Counted from the stretch's first letter, positions 26,140 through 36,444 are shown. The stretch is 64,000 bases of DNA from Ponticoccus alexandrii (GCF_016806125.1 NZ_CP047167.1:49886-113885); one strand, 5' to 3'. The notes: generated from the sequence alone by a model not told the origin. Program-made: numbers and translations.

Positions 26140-26936
26140 TCCCTGTCGAAGTTCATCAGGGCGACAGCCCCGTGGTCCTGGGCCTGCCTCACACCGGAAC
26201 CTGGCTGCCCGACAGCGTTCGCGCCGCACTGAACCCGCTGGGGAAGACGCTGGCCGATACCGATTGGCATATCCATCGTCTCTATGAGGGTCTGCTGCCG
26301 GGTGCGACGACGGTGCGGGCCACGTTCCATCGCTACGTGATCGACGCCAACCGCGATCCCTCGGGGCAGAGCCTCTATCCGGGGCAGAACACCACTGGGC
26401 TGGTCCCGCTGACCGATTTCGACGGCGAACCGATCTGGGATACTGCCCCCGACGCGGCCGAGATCGAGCGGCGGCGGCAGGCCTATCACGCGCCCTATCA
26501 CGCGGCGCTGGCGGCCGAGATGGAGCGCGTGCGCGCCCGCCATGGCGTGGCCATCCTTTACGATTGCCATTCGATCCGGTCGCACATCCCGTTCCTGTTC
26601 GAAGGCATCCTGCACGACTTCAACATCGGTACGAACAACGGCGCCACCTGCGATCCCCGGATCGAAGCCGCGACCACATCGGTCTGCGCGGCGGCACAGG
26701 GCTATACCCATGTGTTGAACGGGCGCTTCAAGGGGGGCTGGACCACGCGCCACTATGGTCGCCCGCAAGAGGGGTTTCACGCCATCCAGATGGAGTTGGC
26801 TCAGGCCACCCACCTGGCGCAGGAAACCCTGCCATTCGACTACGACGAGGATCGCGCCGCACCGCTGCGCGTCCAGCTGAAAGACATCCTGACACAACTG
26901 GCCGATCTGGCCCCGAACCTGCAAGGCACCTCATGA
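26136..26936 (+). CDS. hutG: N-formylglutamate amidohydrolase
   Basis: The 266-residue enzyme has the formylglutamate amidohydrolase elements [23 protein letters not shown] and [14 protein letters not shown], the latter two holding likely metal ligands. It splits N-formylglutamate into glutamate and formate. This type pairs with HutF, in agreement with the gene set here. It overlaps hutH by 4 nt and hutU by 4 nt (both ATGA). Confidence 0.94.
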   Translation: MIPVEVHQGDSPVVLGLPHTGTWLPDSVRAALNPLGKTLADTDWHIHRLYEGLLPGATTVRATFHRYVIDANRDPSGQSLYPGQNTTGLVPLTDFDGEPIWDTAPDAAEIERRRQAYHAPYHAALAAEMERVRARHGVAILYDCHSIRSHIPFLFEGILHDFNIGTNNGATCDPRIEAATTSVCAAAQGYTHVLNGRFKGGWTTRHYGRPQEGFHAIQMELAQATHLAQETLPFDYDEDRAAPLRVQLKDILTQLADLAPNLQGTS

Positions 26937-28606
26937 CCGATCCGCGCAAGAATACTCGCGACATCTTTCCCCCGACCGGCGCCGAACTGAACGCGAAAAG
27001 CTGGATGACCGAGGCGCCGCTGCGGATGCTGATGAACAACCTGCACCCGGATGTGGCCGAAAACCCGCACGAGCTGGTGGTTTATGGCGGGATCGGGCGT
27101 GCAGCCCGCACCTGGCAGGATTTCGATCAGATCGTCGCGTCCCTGAAAACACTGGAATCGGACGAGACGCTGGTGGTTCAATCGGGCCGACCCGTTGCCG
27201 TGGTGCGCACCCACGAGGATGCCCCGCGCGTGCTGATCGCCAACTCGAACCTGGTGCCGCATTGGGCCACCTGGGAACATTTCAACGAACTCGACCGCAA
27301 GGGGCTGGCCATGTACGGTCAGATGACCGCGGGGTCCTGGATCTACATCGGCAGCCAGGGCATCGTTCAGGGCACCTACGAGACCTTCGCCGAAGCAGGG
27401 CGCCAGCACTACGACGGCAACCTGACAGGCAAATGGGTCTTGACCGGCGGCCTTGGAGGCATGGGCGGCGCGCAGCCCCTGGCCGCCGTGATGGCCGGGG
27501 CCTGCTGCCTGGCGGTCGAGTGCAACCCCGAGAGCATCGATTTCCGCCTGCGCACCCGTTACGTCGACGAAAAGACCGACAGCATCGACGAGGCGCTGGC
27601 GATGATCGACCGCTGGACCAAGGCGGGCGAGGCGAAATCCGTGGCGCTTCTGGGCAATGCGGCGGATGTCTTCCCCGAGCTCTACAAGCGTGGCGTGCGC
27701 CCCGATATCGTGACTGACCAGACCAGCGCCCACGATCCGATCAACGGCTACCTGCCGCAGGGCTGGACAATGGCAGAATGGCGCGAAAAGCGCGAAAGCG
27801 ATCCCAAGGCGGTCGAAAAGGCCGCCCGCGCCAGCATGAAGGTGCATGTTTCGGCGATGGTCGATTTCTGGAACGCGGGTGTGCCGACGCTGGATTACGG
27901 CAACAACATCCGGCAGGTCGCGCTGGAAGAAGGGCTAGAAAACGCCTTTGCCTTCCCCGGCTTCGTGCCGGCCTATATCCGGCCGCTGTTCTGCCGGGGC
28001 GTCGGGCCGTTCCGCTGGGTGGCGCTGTCGGGCGACCCCGAGGACATCTACAAGACCGACCAGAAGATGAAGGAACTGTTCCCCGACAACACTCATCTGC
28101 ACAACTGGCTGGACATGGCCCGCGACCGGATCGCGTTTCAGGGTCTGCCCGCGCGGATCTGCTGGATCGGGCTGGACGAAAGGCACCGCGCCGGTCTGGC
28201 CTTCAACGAAATGGTCGCCAATGGCGAGCTGAAGGCGCCGGTGGTGATCGGGCGCGATCACCTCGACAGCGGCTCGGTGGCATCGCCCAACCGCGAAACC
28301 GAGGCAATGAAGGATGGCTCGGACGCAGTCAGCGACTGGCCGCTGCTGAACGCGCTGGTCAATACCGCGAGCGGCGCGACCTGGGTCAGCCTGCATCACG
28401 GCGGCGGCGTCGGGATGGGCTTCAGCCAGCACGCCGGTGTCGTGATCTGCGCAGATGGTACGCCCGAAGCCGCAAAACGCCTCGAACGTGTACTTTGGAA
28501 CGATCCGGCCTCGGGTGTTTGGCGTCATGCCGACGCCGGTTACGAAATTGCCGTGGACTGCGCACGGGAAAAGGGTCTTCGGCTTCCTTCGATCCTCGGG
28601 AACTGA
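26933..28606 (+). CDS. hutU: Urocanate hydratase
   Basis: The 557-residue protein is the usual urocanase length. Signatures are [20 protein letters not shown], the NAD-binding [14 protein letters not shown] and the C-terminal [17 protein letters not shown]. It converts urocanate to imidazolonepropionate with tightly bound NAD+ as an electrophile. The ATG at 26933 overlaps the hutG stop; the long upstream open frame is in the wrong frame of hutG and is not coding. Confidence 0.96.
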   Translation: MTDPRKNTRDIFPPTGAELNAKSWMTEAPLRMLMNNLHPDVAENPHELVVYGGIGRAARTWQDFDQIVASLKTLESDETLVVQSGRPVAVVRTHEDAPRVLIANSNLVPHWATWEHFNELDRKGLAMYGQMTAGSWIYIGSQGIVQGTYETFAEAGRQHYDGNLTGKWVLTGGLGGMGGAQPLAAVMAGACCLAVECNPESIDFRLRTRYVDEKTDSIDEALAMIDRWTKAGEAKSVALLGNAADVFPELYKRGVRPDIVTDQTSAHDPINGYLPQGWTMAEWREKRESDPKAVEKAARASMKVHVSAMVDFWNAGVPTLDYGNNIRQVALEEGLENAFAFPGFVPAYIRPLFCRGVGPFRWVALSGDPEDIYKTDQKMKELFPDNTHLHNWLDMARDRIAFQGLPARICWIGLDERHRAGLAFNEMVANGELKAPVVIGRDHLDSGSVASPNRETEAMKDGSDAVSDWPLLNALVNTASGATWVSLHHGGGVGMGFSQHAGVVICADGTPEAAKRLERVLWNDPASGVWRHADAGYEIAVDCAREKGLRLPSILGN

Positions 28607-28651
28607 CGACCAACCAGACGATCAACGAAAAAACCAACAAGGAGAGAGAAC

Positions 28652-29476
28652 ATGAAAGCGATCATCACAGCCGCAACGCTGGCCCTGACGGCGGCTGTCA
28701 GCCTGTCGCAGGCAACCCCTGCCCAGGCCGACCTGCTGGCCGATATTCGCGAGCGCGGCACCATCACCGCCGCGACCGAAATGCACTACGCCCCCTTCGA
28801 CATGCTGAAGGATGGCGAATACCAGGGCATCGGTCGCGACCTGTTCGACGCGGTTGCCAAAGAGCTTGGCGTCCAGGTCGAATACATGGACCTTCCCTGG
28901 TCCTCCGTTCTGCCGGGCCTCGAAGCGGGCAAGTTCGACATCGTGAACGCCCCGGTGACCATGACCGCCGAGCGCATGTCGCGCTACAGCTTCACCCTGC
29001 CGATCGGCAACGCCACCGTCGCGCTTGCCAAACGCGCGGGTAATGACGACATCAGCGCGCCCGAGGATATCGCGGGCATGGCAGTCGGGTCGCAGAAAGG
29101 GTCCGCGCAGCTTGAGCAGCTAAAAGCCTTTGCCGCCGGTCTGCCCGAAGCGGTGACGATCCGGGAATACGTCAACATCGACGAGGCGCTGGCCGATCTC
29201 GCTGCTGGCCGTATCCAGGCCGTTGCGAATTCCATGCCGTTGATGGGCTATGCCGCCGTTCAGCGTCCCGAGATGTTCACCCTGGTCGAACCGCCGTTCG
29301 GTGATCCGAAGTACTTCGGCTGGGTTGCCCGTGGTGGCGACGAGGCCGCATCGCTGATCGAAGCGATCAACGCCGCACTGCTGAAGCTGCACGAAGACGG
29401 CACGATCGAAGAGATCAACCGCAAGTGGCTCGGGTCCAACCCGGAGCTGCCCACGACCATGCCCGAGGTCAACTGA
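28652..29476 (+). CDS. Periplasmic amino-acid-binding protein (histidine-linked ABC)
   Basis: The 274-residue family 3 solute-binding protein has a signal peptide (MKAIITAATLALTAAVSLSQ with AQA cleavage) and the typical ITAATEMHYAPFDM, VNAPVTMTAERM and AVGSQKGSAQLEQ segments. A strong AAGGAGAGAG site lies 7 nt before the ATG, only 45 nt after hutU. It probably delivers histidine or urocanate to the following permease genes. A strong hairpin follows the stop codon. Confidence 0.88.
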   Translation: MKAIITAATLALTAAVSLSQATPAQADLLADIRERGTITAATEMHYAPFDMLKDGEYQGIGRDLFDAVAKELGVQVEYMDLPWSSVLPGLEAGKFDIVNAPVTMTAERMSRYSFTLPIGNATVALAKRAGNDDISAPEDIAGMAVGSQKGSAQLEQLKAFAAGLPEAVTIREYVNIDEALADLAAGRIQAVANSMPLMGYAAVQRPEMFTLVEPPFGDPKYFGWVARGGDEAASLIEAINAALLKLHEDGTIEEINRKWLGSNPELPTTMPEVN

Positions 29477-29482
29477 TCCCGA

Positions 29483-29513
29483 TCCCTTCCCGCGGTCCGA
29501 CCGCGGGAAGGGA
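29483..29513 (+). terminator. 14-bp hairpin between binding protein and permease
   Basis: TCCCTTCCCGCGGT-CCG-ACCGCGGGAAGGGA is a perfect 14-bp stem. It is placed where many ABC operons have an mRNA-stabilising or attenuating hairpin that keeps the binding protein in excess over the membrane parts. There is no T-run. Confidence 0.7.
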
Positions 29514-29540
29514 CCCCGGCCAGAGACAGGACACCGCGCC

Positions 29541-30194
29541 GTGAACTTTTCTTTCGACGTCATACTCCACAATCTGCCGTACATGATCGGCGCAGCACGC
29601 TGGACGCTGCTTATCTCGATCAGCGGCATCGCCATCGCCATTGTGCTGGGTACCTTCATCTGTGCAGCCCGCATCGGTGCAAGCAAGCCGCTGCGCATGC
29701 TGAGCGGGCTTTACATCAGTGCCTTCCGCGGTGTGCCGCTGCTCGTGCAGCTGTTGCTGTTCTTCTATCTTCTGCCGCGCATCGGGCTGGACCTGCCCGC
29801 CCTGCACGCCGCGATCCTGGCCGTCGGAATGTGTGCGGCCGCCTACGTGGCCGAGATCCTGCGCAGCGCGTTGCAATCCATCCCGTCGGGCCAGACCGAG
29901 GCCGCAGAGGCGCTTGGCATCTCGCCCTTCGCGCTGTGGCGCCGTATCCTTATTCCGCAGGCCCTGCGACTGGGGCTGCCGTCGCTAATCAACGAACTGA
30001 TCCTGCTGGTGAAAGTGTCGTCGCTGGCGTCTGTGGTGGGCATCGGGGAGCTGACACGCGTGTCCCAGAATATCGCCGGCCAGACCTATCGCCCGCTTGA
30101 GATCTATCTGACCGCCGCGCTGATCTACTTCGTCATCAATTTCGTCCTGGCGCAGCTTGGCCGATATGCCGAACGCCGCCTGGCGGTCGACTGA
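29541..30194 (+). CDS. Amino-acid ABC transporter permease (HisM/Q type), first
   Basis: The 217-residue inner-membrane protein has five hydrophobic helices and the EAA loop SGQTEAAEALGISPFALWRR followed by ILIPQALRLGLPSLINEL, which contacts the ATPase. It begins with GTG. It is the first of two related permeases that make the membrane channel. Confidence 0.9.
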   Translation: MNFSFDVILHNLPYMIGAARWTLLISISGIAIAIVLGTFICAARIGASKPLRMLSGLYISAFRGVPLLVQLLLFFYLLPRIGLDLPALHAAILAVGMCAAAYVAEILRSALQSIPSGQTEAAEALGISPFALWRRILIPQALRLGLPSLINELILLVKVSSLASVVGIGELTRVSQNIAGQTYRPLEIYLTAALIYFVINFVLAQLGRYAERRLAVD

Positions 30195-30204
30195 GAGGGC
30201 TGAC

Positions 30205-30876
30205 ATGGAATTCGATCTTTTCATCCAATACGGCCCGGCGCTTCTGAAGGGGTTCGGCGTAACGCTTCTGTGCTGGATCGTCGGGTCCTTCGGCGGTGCG
30301 CTGCTTGGCTTCGTCATTGCGTGCCTGATGCGCTGGTCCGCCGCGCCCGTGCGCTGGATCCTGTCGGCTTACGTCGAACTGATCCGTGGCACGCCCTTCA
30401 TGATCCAGCTTTTCCTGCTGTACTATGGCGGCCCTTACCTGGGCCTCGTGCTAAGCCCGGTCCAGGCGGGTATCGTCAGTTTCGTGGTCTACGGCAGCCC
30501 CTATTTCGCGGAAATCTTCCGGTCGGGTTTCCAGGCAATCCCGAAAGGGCAGATCGAAGCGGCACGGGCCATCGGGATCAGAGAATTCACGATCCTGCGA
30601 CGGATCATGCTGCCGCAGATGCTGGTGCTGATCACCGCCCCGCTGACCAATTTCGTCATCATCCTCAGCAAGGAAACGGCCATCCTGTCGGTCGTGACGG
30701 TGCCGGAACTGCTGTTCGAAACGCAGACAATGGCGGCCGAAACCTTCACCTATGTCGAACCTTTCCTGGTTCTTTCCCTCTTCTACTGGCTTCTGGTGGT
30801 CGTGACCGCCGAGCTTGGCCGCCGCATCGAGATCCGTTCAACACGGCATCTCAAGCGCACGGCCTCTTCCACGTAA
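30205..30876 (+). CDS. Amino-acid ABC transporter permease (HisM/Q type), second
   Basis: The 223-residue permease has the EAA-loop sequence KGQIEAARAIGIREFTILRR and LPQMLVLITAPLTNFVIIL. The ATG at 30205 is preceded by GAGAGGG and is only 10 nt after the previous stop; the upstream extension overlaps the first permease. It is the partner subunit of the channel. Confidence 0.9.
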   Translation: MEFDLFIQYGPALLKGFGVTLLCWIVGSFGGALLGFVIACLMRWSAAPVRWILSAYVELIRGTPFMIQLFLLYYGGPYLGLVLSPVQAGIVSFVVYGSPYFAEIFRSGFQAIPKGQIEAARAIGIREFTILRRIMLPQMLVLITAPLTNFVIILSKETAILSVVTVPELLFETQTMAAETFTYVEPFLVLSLFYWLLVVVTAELGRRIEIRSTRHLKRTASST

Positions 30877-30892
30877 AAGGATGTCGGCTCTC

Positions 30893-31699
30893 ATGACACA
30901 GACTGAAAACTCCTCGTCCAGCCCGATCATCACGGTGCGGAACATGTCGAAATGGTTCGGCGGGTTCAAGGCGCTCGACTCCATCGACCTGGATGTGAAC
31001 CGCTCCGAGGTGCTGTGCCTTATCGGACCGTCCGGGTCCGGCAAAAGCACGCTGTTGCGCTGCCTCAACTTCCTCGAACATTACGACGAGGGCGAAGTGC
31101 GCAAGGACGGTGTGCTGATCGGCTGGCAGGAAGGCGACGCCAAGCCGCGCAAGCCGTTGAAACCCGCCGCGCTGCGCGAACAGCGCCATCACATCGGCAT
31201 GGTGTTTCAGCAGTTCAACCTTTGGCCGCATTTCTCAGCCCGTCAGAACGTGGCAGAGGCGTTGCGGCAGGTCAAAGGCCTGTCCGCCGACGAAGCCGAC
31301 AGCCGCGCCATGGACGCGCTGCGAAAGGTGAACCTGGGCGACAAGGCCGAGAACTTTCCCTCGGGCCTGTCGGGTGGGCAGCAACAGCGGGTGGCGATCG
31401 CGCGTGCCATCGCGATGGAACCCGACATCATGCTGTTCGACGAACCGACCTCGGCGCTGGACCCGGAACTGGTGGGCGAGGTGCTGACCGTGATGAAGGA
31501 CATGGCCGCAGAGGGCATGACCATGGTGGTCGTCACCCATGAAATGGGCTTTGCCGCTCATGCCGCCGACCGCGTGGCATTTCTGGAAAGCGGCCGGTTG
31601 GTGACCTGTCGCCCGCCGGGCGAAATTTTCGGTGCCGAGCCAAGCGACGCGCGGCTGCGCAGCTTCCTGCAAACCTATCGCGAACGCAACGTGGTCTGA
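30893..31699 (+). CDS. Polar amino-acid ABC transporter ATPase
   Basis: The 268-residue ATPase has Walker [11 protein letters not shown]-loop GMVFQQFNLWPH, signature [12 protein letters not shown], Walker B IMLFDEP and the His-loop VVTHEMGF. It powers the transporter. The ATG at 30893 is used since AAAAGG lies about 10 nt upstream; an alternative in-frame ATG at 30881 overlaps that site. Confidence 0.92.
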   Translation: MTQTENSSSSPIITVRNMSKWFGGFKALDSIDLDVNRSEVLCLIGPSGSGKSTLLRCLNFLEHYDEGEVRKDGVLIGWQEGDAKPRKPLKPAALREQRHHIGMVFQQFNLWPHFSARQNVAEALRQVKGLSADEADSRAMDALRKVNLGDKAENFPSGLSGGQQQRVAIARAIAMEPDIMLFDEPTSALDPELVGEVLTVMKDMAAEGMTMVVVTHEMGFAAHAADRVAFLESGRLVTCRPPGEIFGAEPSDARLRSFLQTYRERNVV

Positions 31700-31775
31700 A
31701 CTCCGGCCGGGTCACGCCCGGCGCCGCGTTCGCATGTGCTGTTGCTCCCTTGCTTCTACCGAAAGACCCATTGTC

Positions 31776-32891
31776 ATGCCCGATCAGAACATTCCGCATC
31801 CGATCCCTGTCCCGAGTGTCGAGGCGATCGATTTTCCGGCCCTGCCGTTGATGCCCGAGGCGGGCGGACGCCCGTCCGGCGATCTGGCGCGGCTGAACCT
31901 GAACGAAGCGCCGATGTCACCCTCGCCGCTGGCGCTGGCGGCGGCGCAAGAGGCGCTGGCCGACAGCCACCGTTATCCCGATCACCACGCTGGCGCGCTG
32001 GCGGGCACGATTGCGGCCCGGACAGGCATTACGGCGGATCGGATCGTGTTCGGCAATGGCTCGGGCGAGTTGCTGGTTCAATGCGCGCAGGTCGCGCTGG
32101 ACCGCGGCGACGAGGCGGTGATGCCGGACCCGACCTTTCCGACCTGCGGCAAGGGCGTGCAGATGACCGGCGCCCATATCGTCAAGGTCCCCCTGCGCCC
32201 GGACGGGGCCAACGACGTCGCGGCGATGCTGTCGGCGATTACGCCCCGCACGCGGCTGCTCTACCTGTGTACGCCGAACAACCCGACCGGAAACCTTCTG
32301 GGTGAAGCCGAACTTGAACGCGCGATCCGCGAGGTGCCCGCAACCTGCCTTCTGGTGATCGACGAGGCCTATTTCGAGTTTGCCGGCGGCGGCGGCGAGC
32401 CCGATACCCTGACCCTGCTGCGCAGCCGCACCGGACCCTGGGTCGTGACACGCACCTTTTCCAAGGCCTATTGCATGGCCGGGCTGCGGGTCGGCTATGC
32501 GCTGTGTTCGGACGAGGGGCTGAAGCGCGGGTTCAGCCGCATCCGGCACAACTTCAACGTTTCGCGGCCTTCGCTTGCCGCGGCGCGGGCGGCCTTCGAG
32601 GACGAGGCGTATATGCGTGCGGCGGTGGCCGAAACCGTCGCCCGGCGTGAACAACTGCGCGCAGGGCTGGAGCGGCTCGGGTTTGCCGTGCTTCCCAGTT
32701 TCGCCAATTTCCTGACCGTGCGGTTCAACGGTTCCGCTGCCGCGCTGGCGCAGGCGCTGCACGGGCAGGGGATTGCGGTGCAGGCGCTGGGTTGGCCCGA
32801 TGCCAATGGATCGCTGCGCATCACCATCGGCGCGGCAGAGGAAAACGAACGCGTTCTTGCGGCAATCGAAAACCAACTGGAGGCCGCGTGA
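31776..32891 (+). CDS. HisC-like PLP aminotransferase
   Basis: The 371-residue fold-type I aminotransferase resembles histidinol-phosphate aminotransferase: LNLNEAPMSPSP, RYPDHHAGAL, TPNNPTGN, VIDEAYFEF and the PLP lysine Lys230 in TRTFSKAYCMAGLRVGYA. Its position right after the hut transporter and one base overlapping the next gene suggests a catabolic rather than biosynthetic role, for example exchange between histidine and imidazolepyruvate. Substrate is inferred from context only. Confidence 0.85.
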   Translation: MPDQNIPHPIPVPSVEAIDFPALPLMPEAGGRPSGDLARLNLNEAPMSPSPLALAAAQEALADSHRYPDHHAGALAGTIAARTGITADRIVFGNGSGELLVQCAQVALDRGDEAVMPDPTFPTCGKGVQMTGAHIVKVPLRPDGANDVAAMLSAITPRTRLLYLCTPNNPTGNLLGEAELERAIREVPATCLLVIDEAYFEFAGGGGEPDTLTLLRSRTGPWVVTRTFSKAYCMAGLRVGYALCSDEGLKRGFSRIRHNFNVSRPSLAAARAAFEDEAYMRAAVAETVARREQLRAGLERLGFAVLPSFANFLTVRFNGSAAALAQALHGQGIAVQALGWPDANGSLRITIGAAEENERVLAAIENQLEAA

Positions 32892-34288
32892 TGGAAACGC
32901 TGCGCGACATGCTGGGCGCGAAGGGCGTGCTGACCACACCCGGAGATATGGCGGCCTTTCTGGACGACCCGCTGGGTGCGACCGTCACACCGCCCCGCGC
33001 GGTGCTGCGACCGGGATCGACCGCTGAGGTTCAGGCGGCGCTGCGCTGGTGCCAGTCCGAGGGGTTGTCGGTGGTGCCGCAGGGCGGCCTGACCGGGCTG
33101 ACCCAGGCGGCGGTGCCGGTCGATCTGGACAAGACGGTGATCCTGTCGCTGGGCCGGATGAACCGCCTGCGCGAGCTCGATGCCGACAGCGCGACCGCCA
33201 CGGTCGATGCGGGCATGGTTCTGGCCGACCTGCGGGCCCGCGCGGAAGAGGCCGGGTTCTATTTTCCGCTGTCGCATGGCGCTGTCGGATCGTCCCAGAT
33301 CGGCGGCAACCTGTCGACCAATGCGGGCGGCAACAACGCGCTGTGCTACGGCGTGGCGCGCGATCAGGTGCTGGGGCTCGAGGTGGTCTTGCCCGATGGT
33401 ACGCTGTGGGACGGGCTGCGGGCGCTGCGCAAGAACACCGCCGGTTATGACCTGCGACAGCTCTTTATCGGGGCCGAAGGCAGCCTTGGCATCATCACCG
33501 GCGCGGTGGTCAAGCTGCGCCCGCTTCCGGTGTCCCGCGCCACAGCCTTTGTTGGCGTCAAGACTCCCGGCGCGGCGCTGAAGCTGCTGCACGCGCTGTC
33601 GGCCAGGATGGGCGGCACGGTCGCCGCCTTCGAGCTGATCTCGCGCGGGGCGCTCGACGCGGCGCTTGCCCATACCGGGATGCGCGACCCGCTGGAAGCG
33701 CCGGGCGCCTGGTCGGTTCTGATCGAGGCCGAAACCGCCTCGGAGGCGATGGACCTGGGCGGGTTGCTGGAAGATGGGCTGGCCGGTGCTTTCGAAGCAG
33801 AGCTGATTCAGGACGCCCTGTTGGCCCAGAACGAAGCGCAGCGCATGGCGTTCTGGAAGCTGCGAGAAGCCATCGCCGAGGCGCTGATCCGCGATGAAAG
33901 CTGTCTGAAAAGCGATACCGCCGTGCCGGTCGGCCGTGTGCCCGAGTATCTCGAGGCGGCGGGGCGTGCCGTGGACCGCTTTCTTCCGGGGGTGCGCCCT
34001 GTTCCCTTCGGGCACCTGGGCGACGGCAACGTGCATTTCAACCTGATGCGCCCCGAAACGATGCCACACGGCGCCTTCCGCGGGCACTGGGTGGCCCTGA
34101 CGGAAATCCTGGCCGAGGAGGCGATCCGCCTGGGTGGCACGCTGAGCGCGGAACATGGAATCGGTCGGCTGAAATGCGAGGAATTCGCAGCAGTGGTTGA
34201 TCCGGTGTCGTTGCGTATCATGCGCTCGCTCAAGCAGGCGCTGGACCCCGACGGCCGGATGAATCCCGGCGTGCTGTTCGCCCGGTGA
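32891..34288 (+). CDS. FAD-linked 2-hydroxyacid dehydrogenase (GlcD/D-LDH type)
   Basis: The 465-residue VAO-family flavoprotein has the FAD-binding region VVPQGGLTGLTQAAVPVD and SHGAVGSSQIGGNLSTNAGG (the latter typical of D-lactate/D-2-hydroxyglutarate dehydrogenases), and the C-terminal PFGHLGDGNVHFNLM and LSAEHGIGRLK. It oxidises a D-2-hydroxyacid to a 2-oxoacid. The start codon shares a base with the aminotransferase stop (TGATG), so the two are coupled. Imidazolelactate is a plausible substrate here; lactate and 2-hydroxyglutarate cannot be excluded. Confidence 0.88.
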   Translation: METLRDMLGAKGVLTTPGDMAAFLDDPLGATVTPPRAVLRPGSTAEVQAALRWCQSEGLSVVPQGGLTGLTQAAVPVDLDKTVILSLGRMNRLRELDADSATATVDAGMVLADLRARAEEAGFYFPLSHGAVGSSQIGGNLSTNAGGNNALCYGVARDQVLGLEVVLPDGTLWDGLRALRKNTAGYDLRQLFIGAEGSLGIITGAVVKLRPLPVSRATAFVGVKTPGAALKLLHALSARMGGTVAAFELISRGALDAALAHTGMRDPLEAPGAWSVLIEAETASEAMDLGGLLEDGLAGAFEAELIQDALLAQNEAQRMAFWKLREAIAEALIRDESCLKSDTAVPVGRVPEYLEAAGRAVDRFLPGVRPVPFGHLGDGNVHFNLMRPETMPHGAFRGHWVALTEILAEEAIRLGGTLSAEHGIGRLKCEEFAAVVDPVSLRIMRSLKQALDPDGRMNPGVLFAR

Positions 34289-34822
34289 CGGCTGCGGCAG
34301 CACCACCCGAATTCAGGAGCCCATGCCTATCTTCGGCGTCGGGCCAAGTTGGCGCAGACGCTACATCACGGTGAGGGATTTCCCGGGGGGCAGGTCACGC
34401 ACCTTCGAGGGCTGGCAGATTTCAACAGGGCCGACCAATTCACGCTGAACTCCGCCGGGCTTTTGCGCACCGCGCGCAAGCTCGCGGATTGGCGCATCTA
34501 CGTGTCCCCCTCCGTCTGGAAGGGATTCTGAGGTACATGTCCGGGCCCCCGCGGGCGCCCGGCGCTGCCGCTGAGTTCAAAAGGCGTCAGGTCCCGCTGA
34601 TTTCATGGTACTCTCGGGGCCCTATTGAGAAGTAAAGGCGCTGCTGCATTCGTGGGGCGAATGTAACGAATATAAAACATTCATTTCATCCATCATTGAG
34701 CGATTGTTAGAATTCCTGAACACGAAACCTGCGTCGAGCACGTCCACATCGACGCCTCTCCCGGGGCGCCCATGACTGTGATGACTGCCTGTTTCGAGAG
34801 AACAAAAACAGACAGGGAAACC
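34289..34822. other. Intergenic region, with an unassigned ORF
   Basis: This 534-base gap between the hut region and the peptide transporter holds one 60-codon frame at 34349-34531 (ending WRIYVSPSVWKGF) that may be debris from a lost transposase, but I cannot name it. The A+T-rich stretch from 34660 to 34720, including AATATAAAACATTCATTTC, probably contains the promoter of the transporter operon. Nothing else was found. Confidence 0.4.
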
Positions 34823-36385
34823 ATGAAACTCAAATCGTTCTTCGTTGCTTCTACCGTTGCTTTCGCCGTCGCCTCGACCGCCGTGGCCGAAGACCTGACC
34901 ATCGGCGTGGGTGCAAGCATCACCTCGATCGACCCGCATTTCTACAATGCCTCGCCCAACAACAACATCGCGATGCAGATTTTCGACCGGCTCACCGAGC
35001 GCTCGGCCACCGGCGCGCTGGAGCCCGGGCTGGCCGAAAGCTGGGAGGCCACCGGCGAAGAGGAATGGACGTTCAAACTGCGCGAGGGGGTCACCTGGCA
35101 TGACGGCGAACCCTTCACCTCCGACGACGTGATCTTCAGCCTGTCCCGCGCCGGAGACGTGCCGAACAGCCCCGGGGGCTTCGGCGGGTTCATTCGGTCG
35201 ATTGAGAGCGCATCCGCACCGGATGACACGACCGTGGTGATCAAGACCAAGGGTCCGGCGCCGAACCTGCCCGGCAACCTTGCCAATATCGCCATCATCT
35301 CGCGCCACGTGGGCGAAAGGGCGGAAACCGCCGACTACAACGACGGCAGCGCCGCGATCGGCACCGGCGCCCTGAAGTTCGAGAGCTTCAACAACGGCGA
35401 CTCGGTCGTGCTGTCGCGCAATGACGACTGGTGGGGCCACGAACTGGCGTGGGAGACCGTCACCTACCGGATGCTGACCAGCAACGGCGGCCGCACCGCC
35501 GCCATGCTGGCGCAGGACGTCGACATGATCGACACGCCGCCCGCAGTCGACCTTCCGCGTCTGGACCAGGCGGAGGGCCTGCACGTCTCTTCCACCGCCG
35601 GGTTGCGCGCCATCTACCTGATGCCCAACTACCGCCCCCTCGACGAGGTTCTGGGCATTTCCGGCAAGGGGGGCGCCACGCTCACCGAAAATCCGCTGAC
35701 CAACGTCAATGTCCGCAAGGCGCTGGCGGAGGCGATCAACCGCGAGGCCATCGTCGAGCGGATCATGGAAGGCACCGCGACCGCCTCGGCGCAGTGGCTG
35801 CCCTCCAGCGCCTATTCCTACGCTCCCTCGAAGAGCGTCGAGGCGCCCGACCTCGAAGAGGCGAAGGCCCTGCTGGCCGAGGGCGGCTACGAGGATGGCT
35901 TCTCGCTGACTCTGTTCGCGCCCACCGACCGCTATCCGAACGCACCCGCCGTGGCACAGGCCGTGGCTCAGATGTGGACGCGCATCGGCGTCGAGACCTC
36001 TGTCGAGGCACTGCCTTGGGCCAACTATTCGAGCCGGAGGAACGAGTTCGGCATTCACCTGATCGGGCTTGGAAACTCGACCTTCGATGCAAGTTCCATG
36101 CTGGTCAACGTGCTGGGCTCGGTGGATCCCGAGAACGGCATGGGCGCTTCGAACCAATCCGGCTACGGCAATCCCGCGCTGGACGAAATGACGCTCGAAG
36201 CCCTGCGGATCTCGGACGACGCGGCCCGCGAGGCCAAGCTGATCGAGGCGGTCGAGATGGCCATGGACGATCAGGCGATCATCCCGCTCTACCAGCAGTC
36301 CAACGCATGGGCGCTGCGCGACGGCCTGACCTACGCGCCGCGTATCGACGAGCGGACCGTGGCCAAGGACGTCATGAAAGAGTAA
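34823..36385 (+). CDS. Family 5 peptide/oligo-binding protein
   Basis: The 520-residue periplasmic protein has a signal peptide (MKLKSFFVASTVAFAVASTA, AVAE cleavage) and the DppA/OppA-type core: DPHFYNASPNNNIAMQIFDR, WTFKLREGVTWHDGEPFTSD and the late PLYQQSNAWALRD. It captures a dipeptide or other solute (some members bind nickel, opines or glutathione) for the permeases that follow. The start at 34823 gives a proper signal peptide. Confidence 0.9.
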   Translation: MKLKSFFVASTVAFAVASTAVAEDLTIGVGASITSIDPHFYNASPNNNIAMQIFDRLTERSATGALEPGLAESWEATGEEEWTFKLREGVTWHDGEPFTSDDVIFSLSRAGDVPNSPGGFGGFIRSIESASAPDDTTVVIKTKGPAPNLPGNLANIAIISRHVGERAETADYNDGSAAIGTGALKFESFNNGDSVVLSRNDDWWGHELAWETVTYRMLTSNGGRTAAMLAQDVDMIDTPPAVDLPRLDQAEGLHVSSTAGLRAIYLMPNYRPLDEVLGISGKGGATLTENPLTNVNVRKALAEAINREAIVERIMEGTATASAQWLPSSAYSYAPSKSVEAPDLEEAKALLAEGGYEDGFSLTLFAPTDRYPNAPAVAQAVAQMWTRIGVETSVEALPWANYSSRRNEFGIHLIGLGNSTFDASSMLVNVLGSVDPENGMGASNQSGYGNPALDEMTLEALRISDDAAREAKLIEAVEMAMDDQAIIPLYQQSNAWALRDGLTYAPRIDERTVAKDVMKE

Positions 36386-36403
36386 CAGACGGCCACTGAC
36401 CCT

Positions 36404-36444
36404 GCAGGGTCTGCCAGCCGCGAAAGCGCGACGGCGGACCCTGC
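36404..36444 (+). terminator. Imperfect hairpin between binding protein and permease
   Basis: GCAGGGTCTGCCAGC pairs with GACGGCGGACCCTGC downstream with one wobble and one or two mismatches. It lies 18 nt after the binding-protein stop, in the same relative place as the hairpin in the hut transporter. Confidence 0.5.

Noticed and set aside
26564..26932. Upstream extension of hutU inside hutG
   Set aside because: Those codons overlap hutG out of frame; urocanase homology begins at the ATG at 26933.
32495..34306. A 603-codon minus-strand frame across the FAD-dependent dehydrogenase
   Set aside because: It is antisense to a gene with clear FAD-binding motifs, has no family resemblance and no start signal.
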